Assembly: GCA_020445255.1 (NCBI GenBank)
Contig: JAGRGY010000002.1
Location: 62,001-126,000 of the forward strand
Reading direction: 5' to 3'
From: Gammaproteobacteria bacterium
GTDB taxonomy: Bacteria > Pseudomonadota > Gammaproteobacteria > Chromatiales > Chromatiaceae
Length of the DNA: 64,000 nucleotides
Made by a program: the position numbers and the translations under genes. The notes under the pieces are model-generated. The model was not told where the DNA came from and ran no database searches. It saw nothing but the letters and a program-made list of their open reading frames with translations. Below, one piece after another: positions 13,301 to 22,401 of the stretch. Within the stretch, counting starts at the first letter, position 1. Each line of letters opens with the position of its first letter.

Positions 13301-13833
13301 ACGACGGCGCCCCGGAATTCCGCGTGTCGGTCAACGTTGCGGGCCCACAGATCACCCGCAGCGATATCGCCAGCACGGTCGACGAGGTGCTCGCACAAAC
13401 CGGACTTCAACCCGTATTCCTCGAGCTCGAGGTGACGGAGACATTCGTCATGGACAACGAGGCGAAGACCATCGACACGCTCGCCCAGCTGCGCGCGAAG
13501 GGTGTGAGCATCGCGATCGACGATTTCGGCACCGGCCATTCGTCTTTGGCCAACCTGAAACGCCTGCCGGTGGACACGTTGAAGATCGACCGGGCATTCG
13601 TGCGCGATGTGCCGAATGACCCCGATGACATGGCGATCGCGCGCGCCATCATCGCGATGGGACGACAGTTGCAACTGAAAACCATCGCCGAGGGCGTAGA
13701 AACCGAGGACCAGAAGCGTTTCCTCGGCGACGAGGGCTGCGACGGCTTCCAGGGTTTCCTGTTCTCCCGTCCGCTACCTGTCGAGGAGGTCGCATCGCTC
13801 TGGCATGAGCCCGCGCGCGTCAGCATGAACTGA
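10324..13833 (+). CDS. membrane PAS-PAS-PAS-GGDEF-EAL cyclic-di-GMP turnover protein
   Basis: 1169 residues. TM1 at about 12-30 and TM2 at about 326-346 enclose a ~290-residue extracytoplasmic sensor domain of Cache-like character. Three PAS-type domains follow (about 370-480, 495-610, 615-735). The GGDEF domain has an intact active site (RLGGDEF near residue 818) and an RSED inhibitory I-site five residues before it. The EAL domain keeps LEALVRW (near 945), a VTET glutamate and DDFGTGHSS, so both cyclase and phosphodiesterase motifs look functional. GTG 10324 is preceded by GCGGAG. Inferred role: converts an external signal into a change in cyclic-di-GMP, affecting motility or biofilm. The ligand is unknown. 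Confidence 0.92.
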   Translation: MPYRIQYRRSWIKAIVAIVLLVALAAFVATKGERFVQMEVQRSLVAFADIFATSIESEYRHISINARAMAARPDLFEATRALRSEPPSAAPSSTNLQRPIRRIVAPILSSDAFDAFTIIDSLGVIIASSFDGEIGAPSKLNAQGLLLARAWSGQAAISLPQVSASPTQFDRGADQAGAPATYVVAPISTSGHAPIALLALRLKPSATTSRIIRSGNTGVSGRTYLFDRNGLMLSGGRSGGSIPANSGSLDGGPGSNKRVLSPPGTDQLTLLAASAVRGKDGVNAEGYRDYRGVRVVGAWRWLDEYGLGVAVEVDYDEVYSGLRLMRTALYVFTAAAALLMMLIAHLSGRQHGQLARQVASQTRALRGEQARMQALFDEAPNGLIALDADGNITRLSARARSMFDCSGQGMVGKPLDTLLAEPIPNVAALRAWGTREINGRRCDGALFPIELSISETQTELGCFMLAIVRDISEQKRMDTAMREEVRRRREAEQRQRQLLDAAGEGIFGVDQSGAITFINPAGAELLGYDIPELIGRKLHEPSESGPALCSAECGLADPDHFTERTDESVMQRRDGTTFEVEFTRSPLVSEGRAHGAVVVFSDISDRKHAEQSLLLAENVFQHITEGVVVTDIDGVILRVNRAMVAMVGFDEHELVGTHPPPYRSGEHPPVFYDQLWNALLADGSWEGEIWNRRQNGELFPTWQTIVGVMNSRGQPDRFVSVMRDITEQRRSEQRIHRLAYFDNLTNLPNRELFYDRFGHAIERAQRQQTELALLFLDLDRFKNVNDSLGHPVGDELLKAVSVRLLRLVRSEDTIARLGGDEFTILLESAPDDAAAANVAGKVVEALSRPFAIGEHTLHIGTSVGISRFPADGNDVTTLIKHADSAMYQAKAFGRNNYQFYSPGLSSRTSEQVLLEASLHRAIKNEELLLHYQPQFDRAGRLTGLEALVRWMDPVRGLVPPSEFIPLAEESGLIVIIGEWVLRTACAQMRTWLDDGAPEFRVSVNVAGPQITRSDIASTVDEVLAQTGLQPVFLELEVTETFVMDNEAKTIDTLAQLRAKGVSIAIDDFGTGHSSLANLKRLPVDTLKIDRAFVRDVPNDPDDMAIARAIIAMGRQLQLKTIAEGVETEDQKRFLGDEGCDGFQGFLFSRPLPVEEVASLWHEPARVSMN

Positions 13834-13930
13834 ACGCGCATTCCGGAAAGTCACCCGGTTCGCCCGGCCGGCCATAACGTGCGATCATGCCCCGCAACGC
13901 GCCCGGTCAGCTGGGAATCCAAACGCACCG

Positions 13931-15574
13931 ATGCAGCAACTCGCCCCGATCGACCTCGCCGCCGTCGATGTCATGCACATTCTGCCGCTTGGCGTCGCTT
14001 TCGTCATGGGGCTGCTCGCCAAGGCCGGCGGTTTGCCGCCACTGATGGGGTTCCTGGCCGCCGGCTTCGCGCTCGGCGCCTTGGGCATGCAGAACACGCC
14101 GACACTGCAGCACATCGCCGATCTCGGCGTGACGCTGCTGCTGTTCACGATCGGCCTCAAGCTGCATCCACGGGATCTGATCGCGCCTGTCGTGTGGGCG
14201 ACTGCGGGTGCGCACATGCTGTTGAGCGCGCTTTTCGCAGGCGCCCTGCTGTTGCTGACGGCGGCTCTCGGACTCGGCCTGATCGGAGGCGTCTCGTGGG
14301 CCACGGCGCTCCTGATCGGCTTTGCGCTCAGCTTCTCGAGCACCGTCTTCGCGGTCAAGGTCTTCGAGGGTCGCGGAGAGATGGGCGCGATCCACGGACG
14401 GATCGCAATCGGCCTGTTGATCGTGCAGGACATCTTCGCGGTCGTGTTCATCGCCGTTTCGGCCGGCAAGGTGCCGAGCCCCTGGGCCTTGCTGCTGCTG
14501 GGGCTGTTGCCTGCACGACCCCTGCTGCTGAAACTGCTCGACAAGGTGGGGCATGGCGAACTGCTCGTGCTGCTCGGCTGGACCACGCCGCTCGCGGGCG
14601 CAGCGCTATTCGAACTGGTTGGCATCAAGGCCGACCTGGGCGCCCTGGTGCTGGGCATTCTGCTCGCCGGACACCCCAAGACCAACGAACTGGCAAAATC
14701 GCTGCTGAGCTTCAAGGATCTGTTTCTGATCGGCTTTTTTCTGTCGATCGGCCTGTCCGGCGAACTGAGCTGGCACGCTCTGGGCGTCGCACTTCTGCTG
14801 GTGGGCCTGATTCTCCCGATCAAGACGGTCATGTATTTCCTGCTGATGACACGCCAGCGCATGCGCGTGCGCAGCGCGACGCTGGCGTCACTCGCGCTGA
14901 CGAATTTCAGCGAATTCGGCCTGATCGTCGGTGCGATCGGCGTGGCCCACGGCTGGCTCGGCAGTGAATGGCTGTCGGTGATCGCGCTGTCGCTGGCGAT
15001 CAGCTTCCTGATCGCCTCGCCATTGAACTCCATGTCGCGGAACCTGTACGCACGCTGGCGGCATGCCTTGCATCGCTTCCAGACCCGGGCCAGGTTGCCG
15101 GGCGACGAGATTGTTCGCGCAGGCAAGGCGCAAGTGGTCGTGTTCGGCATGGGTCGGGTCGGCACCGGTGCGTACGACTACCTGCGGCGGCATTGGGGAG
15201 ACGTCGTGCTCGGCATCGACATCAACGAGGACTACGTCGCCCGCCACCGTGCGGCCGGCCGGGTCGTTGCCCACGGTGACGCGACCGATGCGGATTTCTG
15301 GGCCCGCGCCGAACGCAGCGGCCACGTCAAGCTCGCACTGCTGGCGTTCAGTGACCACGGATCCAATCTGGCGGTTGCCCGCCTGCTGCGCGAGCAGGGT
15401 TTCGAGCTCGAGCTGGCGTCGGTCGCGCACTATCCCGATCACGAACAGTCGCTGCGCGATGCGGGCGTGCACGCGGTTTTCAACTTCTACGCCAGCGCCG
15501 GCGAGAGTTTTGCCGAACACGTTGCCGAGACCTTCTCCGGCCTGATCGACGAGCAGGCTGCCGAACCGGCCTGA
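13931..15574 (+). CDS. CPA2-family cation:proton antiporter with TrkA-N domain (KefB/YbaL type)
   Basis: 547 residues. The first ~380 form about 12 hydrophobic spans with the Na_H_Exchanger pattern (GVTLLLFTIGLKL and later FSSTVFAVKVFEGRGEMGAIHG). The C-terminal ~150 residues are a Rossmann TrkA-N/RCK domain opening VVVFGMGRVGTGAYDYL and followed by an acidic GIDINEDYV, which binds nucleotide and gates such transporters. Likely substrate K+ or Na+ against protons in the inner membrane. YbaL-like proteins are the closest relatives I recognise, but the exact ion cannot be read from the sequence. It ends 170 bases before the chemoreceptor gene, and that gap contains promoter-like elements, so it is probably a separate unit. 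Confidence 0.88.
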   Translation: MQQLAPIDLAAVDVMHILPLGVAFVMGLLAKAGGLPPLMGFLAAGFALGALGMQNTPTLQHIADLGVTLLLFTIGLKLHPRDLIAPVVWATAGAHMLLSALFAGALLLLTAALGLGLIGGVSWATALLIGFALSFSSTVFAVKVFEGRGEMGAIHGRIAIGLLIVQDIFAVVFIAVSAGKVPSPWALLLLGLLPARPLLLKLLDKVGHGELLVLLGWTTPLAGAALFELVGIKADLGALVLGILLAGHPKTNELAKSLLSFKDLFLIGFFLSIGLSGELSWHALGVALLLVGLILPIKTVMYFLLMTRQRMRVRSATLASLALTNFSEFGLIVGAIGVAHGWLGSEWLSVIALSLAISFLIASPLNSMSRNLYARWRHALHRFQTRARLPGDEIVRAGKAQVVVFGMGRVGTGAYDYLRRHWGDVVLGIDINEDYVARHRAAGRVVAHGDATDADFWARAERSGHVKLALLAFSDHGSNLAVARLLREQGFELELASVAHYPDHEQSLRDAGVHAVFNFYASAGESFAEHVAETFSGLIDEQAAEPA

Positions 15575-15601
15575 CCGGCCGTCGCCAACGCGGGTGGTAA
15601 T

Positions 15602-15628
15602 TTAAGTTCCACGCCGCTTTGCCGCTGA
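15602..15628 (+). promoter_or_regulatory. sigma-28 (FliA)-like promoter candidate upstream of the chemoreceptor gene
   Basis: TTAAGTTC, exactly 11 bases, then GCCGCTGA. Against the enteric FliA consensus TAAAGTTT-N11-GCCGATAA this is 6/8 and 6/8 with ideal spacing. It sits about 115 bases before the MCP start. A second, weaker element (TTAAGTAC, 10 bases, GCCGAGCG) lies at 15666-15691. Chemoreceptor genes are classic FliA targets, which is why the match is worth recording. Confidence 0.4.
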
Positions 15629-15744
15629 ACTGATAGCCTCCGGACAAGCGAACACATCATGCCCCTTAAGTACGGACGGGCGCGCCGAGCGTCTGCTGTG
15701 AACACTGCGCAACGCCTGCAGCAACGCGACGCTGCGGCCCCGTC

Positions 15745-17016
15745 ATGACGCATCGCAGTACCGTGAAACTGGCTGCTGCCGTGGTCGTTCCGCTGGCGTG
15801 CATGCTCGGTGGCGACTGGCTGGTCGTGACGGCGACGGAAGGCGCCGACTCATTGCTGCCGGCGCTGCTGATCAAGGACCTCGTCGTCCTCGGGATCGCC
15901 GTGTTCGTCTACGACCGCCAGGTGCGCAGACCCTTGCGTCACGCCGCGTCGACAATCGACGCAAAAGCGACCGGCAGCTCCATCGATCTCACCGTACGGC
16001 TCGACGATGATGGCGTGGCATCTCGGCTGACGCAGGCATTCAATGCTTTCATCGACGTCAGCGATCACGCGATCACCGAGCTGGCCATGTCGGCGAGCCG
16101 ACTGGTACCGATATCCAAGGAACTCGCCGACAGCTACGGATTCCAGGCCCAACGTGCGGGCATGCAACGCCTTTACAGCCAGACGGTCGCCAGTTCAATC
16201 AGCAAGATGCTCGAGGCATCCCACGTCGTTTACGAACAGATCGATGCCACCAATCGCGTGATTGCCACGACCCAACTCAGCGTGCAGTCCGGTCAGGCCG
16301 TGTTTCGCGACACCGCGGCCAGCATGAACGCCTTGGTCGAACAGATCGACAGGGCGTCGCAGATGGTCGGCGAGCTTGCCGCACGCAGTAAGGCGATAGA
16401 CCGTATCATCGCCGTGATCAACGAGATCGCCGATCAAACCAACCTGCTCGCCCTGAACGCCGCGATCGAGGCGGCCCGAGCCGGTGAGCATGGCCGTGGC
16501 TTTGCCGTGGTCGCGGCCGAGGTTCGGGCGCTCGCGGAGCGCACCCAGCGCTCGACGCTCGAGGTGCGACAGGTGATCGAAGCCATCCAGTCCGAGACGG
16601 CCCAGGTCGTGGACACGATGCAGGAAGGGCGCACCCTGGCCGGAAAAACCCAGTCGCTGGCCCTCGCCTCAGGCGAAGAACTCACCGACATCGAGAACCA
16701 GATTGGCCAGATATCCGACAACGGCCGCGAGATCCTGCAGGCTATGGAACAACAGAAGGCGACGGCGGGCGAATCGCAGTCCTCGGCCGACGCGCTCGTC
16801 AACCTCGACCAGATCTCTCCCGACGACAACGAGATCAGCAGCGTCACGGCCGACGATCTGGCGAAGCTGGGCATGGCCCTGCGCACCAAGGTCAAGCGCT
16901 TCGTCGTCAGCGAGAACGGATGGGACGAAAGCCTGCGCGCGGGCCGAAACGCCGAGCCGAAGCCGGCAGCAACCGGCACCCCGAACGGGGATGACGGCGA
17001 CATCATGCTGTTCTGA
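15745..17016 (+). CDS. methyl-accepting chemotaxis protein with minimal periplasmic loop
   Basis: 423 residues. Two transmembrane segments (about 7-25 and 33-52) are separated by only a few residues, so there is no periplasmic ligand domain; sensing must be within the membrane, cytoplasmic or via a partner. The cytoplasmic rod carries the universal hairpin tip [20 protein letters not shown] followed by [17 protein letters not shown]. The rod is short and there is no C-terminal NWETF-type CheR-docking pentapeptide; the chain ends DGDIMLF. Role: relays a signal to CheW/CheA for flagellar control. Followed 125 bases later by a diguanylate cyclase gene on the same strand. Confidence 0.92.
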   Translation: MTHRSTVKLAAAVVVPLACMLGGDWLVVTATEGADSLLPALLIKDLVVLGIAVFVYDRQVRRPLRHAASTIDAKATGSSIDLTVRLDDDGVASRLTQAFNAFIDVSDHAITELAMSASRLVPISKELADSYGFQAQRAGMQRLYSQTVASSISKMLEASHVVYEQIDATNRVIATTQLSVQSGQAVFRDTAASMNALVEQIDRASQMVGELAARSKAIDRIIAVINEIADQTNLLALNAAIEAARAGEHGRGFAVVAAEVRALAERTQRSTLEVRQVIEAIQSETAQVVDTMQEGRTLAGKTQSLALASGEELTDIENQIGQISDNGREILQAMEQQKATAGESQSSADALVNLDQISPDDNEISSVTADDLAKLGMALRTKVKRFVVSENGWDESLRAGRNAEPKPAATGTPNGDDGDIMLF

Positions 17017-17088
17017 TTGCCGCGGTCATCGCAACGTCGCACCGCCCCCGCAGCTTTCCGGAATCCTCAAGCACCCCCCCGGACCCGC

Positions 17089-17116
17089 TAAAGACCCGAC
17101 CGCCAGGCGTCGCTAA
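17089..17116 (+). promoter_or_regulatory. sigma-28-like promoter candidate upstream of the diguanylate cyclase
   Basis: TAAAGACC, 12 bases, then GTCGCTAA: 5/8 and 6/8 to the FliA consensus with one extra spacer base. It lies 25 bases before the ATG, giving a short leader. A related arrangement (TTAAGCAC, 11 bases, GTCGCTAA) occurs at 9850-9876, far upstream of the GGDEF-EAL gene. Confidence 0.3.
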
Positions 17117-17140
17117 ACGTCAGCAGCCGGAGGCATACGC

Positions 17141-18130
17141 ATGCAAGACACCAGCATCATCTCGTCGCTCGTCGAGCTCACCAAGCAGCGCGACCAGCTG
17201 TCGATCCGCGCCAAACTGCTGTCGACGCTGATGTCCGCCACCGATGCGGCATGGATCGTGTTCTGCCGACTGTTGGACGACCGGACGGTCGAGGTACTCG
17301 ATCGCGTGCCCAGCCCCTCACCGGGCAAGTCCTCGAAGCACTACCCCGTCGACCTGTTTGCCCGGGTCGACGTGTTTGTTAAATGCAGTCATCTGCGCCG
17401 CCCGATCTGGGTTACCGATCTGGAACCCTACCAGGCGATCATTTTCACGATCAACGACGGTGCGACCAACGACGACTTCATCGTACTGTTCAATCCGGAC
17501 CTCGACGGCCGCGACGAGCGCACCGCGGCGAGCATCCTCGATCTGTACGAGAATTTCGTCGCACTGGTCATCGAGAACACCCAGGACGCACTGACCGGCC
17601 TGCTCAACCGCGGCGCCTTCGACCGCGATCTCGAGCTGGCCGCGATGTCGGTGAGCCACGGCAAGCGACGTTGCGATGCGGAAGACGGTTGCGGCTATCT
17701 CGCCATGCTCGATATCGACCATTTCAAGCGCATCAACGACCGTTACGGCCACCTCTACGGTGACGAGGTGCTGCTGCTTTTCGCCACGCTGTTTCGCGAC
17801 AGCTTCCGCCGTGCCGACAAGCTGTACCGCTACGGCGGCGAGGAGTTTGCCGTGATCATCGACCATGCCGCAGAGCGCGACGTTGTGGATCTGTTGCAGC
17901 GCTTCCGCCAGTCGGTGAGCGAATTCACCTTCCCCCAGGTTGGCAACGTCACTGTCAGCATCGGTGCAGCGCCGATCACCGGCAACAGCCTGCCGAGCAA
18001 CATCGTCGACCGAGCCGACAATGCGCTGTACCGCGCCAAGGAAAACGGCCGCGATCAGGTTCAGCTGTTCCACACGGATGCAGACGGCCACGATCGTCAG
18101 CTTCCACGGCGGGACGTCGAACTGTTCTGA
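17141..18130 (+). CDS. soluble diguanylate cyclase (GGEEF) with unrecognised N-terminal sensor region
   Basis: 329 residues, no signal peptide or TM span. The C-terminal half is a GGDEF domain with catalytic YRYGGEEFAVII and an RRAD inhibitory I-site five residues upstream, so it should make cyclic-di-GMP with product feedback. The N-terminal ~145 residues start with a helical heptad region (SSLVELTKQRDQLSIRAKLL) and then an alpha/beta segment that may be a divergent GAF domain; I cannot name its ligand. The ATG at 17141 follows an AGCCGGAGG ribosome site. Its place after the MCP suggests a shared motility context. Confidence 0.9.
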   Translation: MQDTSIISSLVELTKQRDQLSIRAKLLSTLMSATDAAWIVFCRLLDDRTVEVLDRVPSPSPGKSSKHYPVDLFARVDVFVKCSHLRRPIWVTDLEPYQAIIFTINDGATNDDFIVLFNPDLDGRDERTAASILDLYENFVALVIENTQDALTGLLNRGAFDRDLELAAMSVSHGKRRCDAEDGCGYLAMLDIDHFKRINDRYGHLYGDEVLLLFATLFRDSFRRADKLYRYGGEEFAVIIDHAAERDVVDLLQRFRQSVSEFTFPQVGNVTVSIGAAPITGNSLPSNIVDRADNALYRAKENGRDQVQLFHTDADGHDRQLPRRDVELF

Positions 18131-18217
18131 CGTCTGACCACCACTTGCAAAACCGCGCCACTTGCCCTCTCATTCGCGCGATCACCTGCGCAACGTGGCG
18201 GACCGGGGGTAAGCCAG

Positions 18218-19210
18218 ATGTCGGAATCCTTCAAGGCTCTGGTATTGAGCCAACAGGACGACCATACGGTCAGCGAGATCCGCGAACTCACCACCGCTGA
18301 CCTCCCGGCTGGCGACGTGCTGCTCGCGGTCGAATTCTCGAGTCTCAACTACAAGGACGGCCTGGCGGTCACCGGGCGCGGCAAGATCGTGCGCGAATGG
18401 CCGATGGTGCCCGGTATCGATCTCGCCGGGCGCGTGCTCGAATCGCACCACGGCGACTACGCCGCAGGCGACCGGGTCGTGCTGACGGGCTGGGGCGTCG
18501 GCGAGAAATACTGGGGAGGCTACAGCCAGCGGCAGCGTGTGCAGGGCAGGTGGCTCGTGCCGCTGCCCGAGCAATTGGACAGTTTCCGCGCGATGGCGAT
18601 TGGTACCGCCGGCTTCACGGCAATGCTGTGCGTGATGACATTGGAAGAGGCCGGCGTGCATACCGACAGCGGCACGATACTGGTAACCGGCGCCAGCGGC
18701 GGGGTCGGCAGCATAGCGGTTGCGATCCTGCATCACCTCGGCTACCGAGTCGCCGCAGTGACGGGCAAGAAGGACGCGGCCGACTATCTGCTGCAGCTGG
18801 GCGCCAGCCAGATCCTCGATCGCGATGAGATGGGCACGCCGCCGCGTTCGCTGGAGAGCCAACGCTGGGCCGCGGCGATCGACACTGTCGGCGGAACGAT
18901 GCTGGCACGGGTGCTGGCGGAAACCTGTTACGGTGGCTGCGTGGCGGCATGCGGCCTGGCCGGCGGCGCCGAGCTGCCGACGACCGTCATGCCCTTCATC
19001 CTGCGCAATGTAAGCCTGCGCGGTGTCGATTCGGTCAGCTGTCCCACCGATCGCCGCCGCAGCGCATGGCAGCGCCTCGTCACCGACCTGCCAGAGGCCG
19101 CGATCGGCGAGATCGCCCAGGTCGTCGGCCTCGAGCAATTGCCCGAGATGGCCGACCTGATCACGCGCGGCAAGGTGCGCGGGCGCGTGATCGTGAATCC
19201 CAATCTGTAA
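18218..19210 (+). CDS. acuI: acrylyl-CoA reductase / YhdH-type MDR oxidoreductase
   Basis: 330 residues, matching the AcuI/YhdH subfamily of the zinc-free medium-chain dehydrogenase superfamily. Diagnostic features: the N-terminal SSLNYKDGLAVTGRGKIVRE, the GWGVGEKYWGGYSQ block and the Rossmann motif VTGASGGVGSIAVAILHHLG for NADPH. AcuI reduces acryloyl-CoA to propionyl-CoA, for example during 3-hydroxypropionate or DMSP breakdown, and also detoxifies acrylate-like electrophiles. There is no neighbouring DMSP or propionate gene, so a general protective role is equally possible. It stands alone, convergent with the TerC-family gene. Confidence 0.88.
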   Translation: MSESFKALVLSQQDDHTVSEIRELTTADLPAGDVLLAVEFSSLNYKDGLAVTGRGKIVREWPMVPGIDLAGRVLESHHGDYAAGDRVVLTGWGVGEKYWGGYSQRQRVQGRWLVPLPEQLDSFRAMAIGTAGFTAMLCVMTLEEAGVHTDSGTILVTGASGGVGSIAVAILHHLGYRVAAVTGKKDAADYLLQLGASQILDRDEMGTPPRSLESQRWAAAIDTVGGTMLARVLAETCYGGCVAACGLAGGAELPTTVMPFILRNVSLRGVDSVSCPTDRRRSAWQRLVTDLPEAAIGEIAQVVGLEQLPEMADLITRGKVRGRVIVNPNL

Positions 19211-19259
19211 CGCCCCGCCCCGGCCAGGCCTCCGCAACGTGCACCTAGCGCGATCCGTC

Positions 19260-19985
19260 TCACGGTTGCGCCGGCGGCGCCTGCGTCCGCCGCATTCGGA
19301 TGTTGAGCATCTCCACCGCCAGCGAGAACGCCATCGCGAAGTAGATATAGCCTTTCGGGATGCGCAGCCCCGCGCCTTCGGCGACCAGCGCGACGCCGAT
19401 CAGGATCAGGAACGCGAGCGCCAGCATCCGAATCGTCGGGTGCCGTTCGACGAATGTACCGACCGGTCCAGATGCCCAGATCATCACGAAGACCGCGGCA
19501 ACAATCGCCGCGATCATCACCGGCACCTGGTCGACCAGACCGACCGCCGTGACGACCGAGTCGAGCGAAAAGATGATGTCGAGCACGCCGATCTGGATCA
19601 CGGTTGCGGCAACCCCTGCAGTCGCGTTTGGCGCGACGCGGATCTCCGTCCGTGTTTCGACCGACGCATGGATCTCCAGCGTACTCTTGCCGATCAGGAA
19701 CAACCCACCACACAACAGGAGCACATCACGCCCTGATACGGCGTGGTCCAGCACCTGCCACAACGGTTCGGTCAGCTGCATGACCCAGACCAGCGACAGC
19801 AACAGCAGGACACGCGTACCCATCGCCAGCAACAGACCGAGACGGCGCGCTCGCGCACGCTGCGCCGCGGGCAGCCGGCCGGCGAGAATCGTGATGAACA
19901 CGATATTGTCGATACCCAACACGATCTCGAGCGCGGTCAGGGTGACGAACGCCGCCCAGGCGTGCGGATCGAGAATCAGATCCAT
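19260..19985 (-). CDS. TerC/YgdQ-family integral membrane protein
   Basis: 241 residues with seven or more hydrophobic segments. The family hallmark ALEIVLGIDNIVFITILAGRLP with its charged DN pair, and a second acidic helix LDIIFSLDSVVTAVG, are both present; these buried acids are thought to handle metal ions (Mn2+ efflux in several TerC relatives). Start ATG 19985 gives MDLILDPHAWAAF, the usual family N terminus; an open frame to 20186 adds an unrelated arginine-rich extension that would overlap alr and is rejected. It is divergent from alr across a 169-base gap that should hold both promoters. Confidence 0.88.
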   Translation of the reverse strand: MDLILDPHAWAAFVTLTALEIVLGIDNIVFITILAGRLPAAQRARARRLGLLLAMGTRVLLLLSLVWVMQLTEPLWQVLDHAVSGRDVLLLCGGLFLIGKSTLEIHASVETRTEIRVAPNATAGVAATVIQIGVLDIIFSLDSVVTAVGLVDQVPVMIAAIVAAVFVMIWASGPVGTFVERHPTIRMLALAFLILIGVALVAEGAGLRIPKGYIYFAMAFSLAVEMLNIRMRRTQAPPAQP

Positions 19986-20154
19986 GATAGGAACATGCCA
20001 CTGAAAGGTGACTTCGGGCATTCTGCACCCGGGCCGGCGTCTTGCACAGCGCGCCACGCACGCCACCACGGCACATGACTGGACTTCGTCATCCACGTAC
20101 AACAAACTGCCGACGTTCGTCGCACCCGCGGCGTCAACTCCCGTACGGTAACGC

Positions 20155-21231
20155 ATGAGCCGCCCCGCCAACGCGACCATCGACACGAACGCGTTCGTTG
20201 CGAACTACCGCCACGCGAAGACACTGGCACCGCGCGCGCGTGCGCTTGCCGTGGTCAAGGCGAACGCCTACGGTCACGGCGCCGTCGCCCTGGCGCAGGC
20301 GCTCGGCGACGCGGCGGATGCGTTCGGTGTGGCCTGCTGCGAAGAGGCGATCGAACTGCGGGAGTCCGGAATCACGCGGCCCATCGTCGTGCTGGAAGGC
20401 GCGTTCGAGCCCGCCGAGCTGGCGACGGCGGCGGCCCTCGACCTGACCTTGGGCGTGCACTCGCCGGTACAGCTGGCATGGATAGAACAGACGCGCCTCA
20501 CGCGTCCGCTGCGGGTATGGGTCAAGGTCGACACCGGCATGCACCGTCTCGGCTTCGATCCGTCGCAGCTGAACACGGTTTGGCACCGCCTGACGGCAAG
20601 CCGCAACGTGCAGGACATCGTGCTGATGTCGCATTTCGCGCGCGCCGACGAGGTCGACATGCCGACCACGCGGCGTCAGCTTGCGCTGTTCCGCGACACC
20701 GTCACCGGCATCGCGGCACCTGTCAGCCTCGCCAACTCGGCAGCGGTCATGGCCTGGCCAGACAGCCATGGCGACTGGATCCGCCCCGGCATCATGCTGT
20801 ACGGCAGTTCACCGCTCGCCGACGCCGACCCGCGCGGCACCGCGTTGCGGCCGGTCATGCGTCTGGAGTCGCAGGTGATCGCCATCCGCGACCTTGCTGC
20901 AGGACAGGAGATCGGCTACGGCGGCCGCTACGTCTGCCCGCAACCGACGCGTGTCGGGACCGTAGCGATCGGTTATGCCGACGGCTATCCGCGCCACGCC
21001 CCGGACGGCACACCGGTCGCTGTCAACGGCGTCCCTACGCGCCTGATCGGACGCGTGTCGATGGACATGATCACCATCGATCTGACCGATCTGCCCGCGG
21101 CACGGATTGGCGATACCGTTCAGCTTTGGGGTGACCGGATCAGCGCCGCCGAGGTCGCCCGGTACTGCGGCACCATCGCCTACGAGCTGTTCACCCGCGT
21201 CACCCGGCGCGTCCACCCCCACCCCGTGTAA
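20155..21231 (+). CDS. alr: alanine racemase
   Basis: 358 residues, standard length. The PLP lysine is in AVVKANAYGHG (Lys35) and the second catalytic base, the Tyr of GYGGRY, is followed by GTVAIGYADGYPR; the RVSMDMITIDL block is also intact. The enzyme interconverts L- and D-alanine in the cytoplasm for peptidoglycan. In many proteobacteria alr follows dnaB, but that neighbour is absent here. The ATG at 20155 is the first plausible start; no strong ribosome site precedes it. Confidence 0.94.
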   Translation: MSRPANATIDTNAFVANYRHAKTLAPRARALAVVKANAYGHGAVALAQALGDAADAFGVACCEEAIELRESGITRPIVVLEGAFEPAELATAAALDLTLGVHSPVQLAWIEQTRLTRPLRVWVKVDTGMHRLGFDPSQLNTVWHRLTASRNVQDIVLMSHFARADEVDMPTTRRQLALFRDTVTGIAAPVSLANSAAVMAWPDSHGDWIRPGIMLYGSSPLADADPRGTALRPVMRLESQVIAIRDLAAGQEIGYGGRYVCPQPTRVGTVAIGYADGYPRHAPDGTPVAVNGVPTRLIGRVSMDMITIDLTDLPAARIGDTVQLWGDRISAAEVARYCGTIAYELFTRVTRRVHPHPV

Positions 21232-21464
21232 CGCGCCCGCGCATCTCACGCTGCAGGGCTGCGTTCACCGCCATGCCGGTCCGGAACGCTTTTTCCGCAT
21301 CGCGCGGAGTGCCGCTGCTGTCGCTCCGCATGCTGGCGCGCTGTACGCATCACCGCGCAACGGCCGCGCAAGGCGCAAGCCCCCCCACAGCACGCATCCG
21401 CCCGACCCGGACGCGCGGAGGCAGGACGTTTCAAGGTCGGCATGATCGGGCCGATATTCACCCT

Positions 21465-22346
21465 ATGGCGAGCAAGAAAATGATCCCTGTCCTGGCGGGT
21501 GGCGGCACACGTCTGCCCGCGCATGTCGGCGTGCTAACGGCGCTGGAGGCCATGGACTACGGTGTGGAGCGCATCGTCGGCGTGTCGGGTGGCAGCATTG
21601 TCGCGTCGCTTTACGCACACGGCTGCTCGACCGACTACCTCAAACATCTCGCATTCGACGTCGATTTCCGCCAGTTCCGCGGCTACTCGCTGCAGAAGCT
21701 GCTCTTCAATGGTGGCTTGTCCACCGGCGAGCGCTTCGAGCAGTGGCTCGATGCCCAGCTCGACGGCGCGACCTTCTCGGATCTCGGGCGCGAGCTCCAC
21801 GTGGTCGCCACCGATGTGCGCTCCGGCGCGCCGGTCGTGTTCGATCGACAACACTCGCCCGATTTCCGGGTCGCGCGCGCGGTGCGCTTCTCGATGGGGA
21901 TTCCGCTGCTGTTCACGTTCGAACATTACAAGCAGCATCTGATGGTCGACGGCAGCATCCTGGCCGAGGACGCGCTGTACCGGGAATGGTCCGACGACGG
22001 CACGCCGGTGGTATATTTCCGCCTGCGTTCGACCCGCGGGTCGCGTGCATCCAAAGAGTCCCACCTCTTTCCGCTGCCCGATTACCTGACCATGCTGATT
22101 CGGACCTTCATGACCAGCATCTCTCGTGAATTCATCAGCACGCCCTACTGGCGCAACACCGTCGTAGTCGAGACCGGCGACAGCTCGCCGCTCGAGTTCG
22201 CGATGTCGGCCGAGCAGAAACACGACCTTTTTCAACGCGGATACGACACCACGCGCAGCGTGATACCGCTCAAACTGGAATCCGGTGGCGCACCGACTCC
22301 CATCGCGTTGCCACCGGACACCGGTGACGTGTTCGCGGCCCGCTGA
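21465..22346 (+). CDS. patatin-like phospholipase
   Basis: 293 residues. The patatin catalytic features are clear: oxyanion loop LAGGGTRLPAHVGVL, nucleophile elbow GVSGGS (Ser41) and the partner aspartate in MVDGSIL (Asp162). There is no signal peptide, so the protein is cytoplasmic unless secreted by another route, as ExoU-like proteins are. ATG 21465 places the glycine-rich loop at the usual distance from the N terminus; a longer open frame from 21273 adds a low-complexity extension. It hydrolyses acyl esters of lipids; the physiological substrate is unknown. It precedes prsT by 55 bases on the same strand and could share its transcript. Confidence 0.88.
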   Translation: MASKKMIPVLAGGGTRLPAHVGVLTALEAMDYGVERIVGVSGGSIVASLYAHGCSTDYLKHLAFDVDFRQFRGYSLQKLLFNGGLSTGERFEQWLDAQLDGATFSDLGRELHVVATDVRSGAPVVFDRQHSPDFRVARAVRFSMGIPLLFTFEHYKQHLMVDGSILAEDALYREWSDDGTPVVYFRLRSTRGSRASKESHLFPLPDYLTMLIRTFMTSISREFISTPYWRNTVVVETGDSSPLEFAMSAEQKHDLFQRGYDTTRSVIPLKLESGGAPTPIALPPDTGDVFAAR

Positions 22347-22401
22347 ACGCCGACACCGTCCACCACACGACATGCCCGGCGCCATCGGCGATACTTGCGA
22401 C

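Noticed and set aside
19986..20186. N-terminal extension of the TerC-family protein
   Set aside because: Arginine/cysteine-rich sequence unlike the family and overlapping the start of alr.
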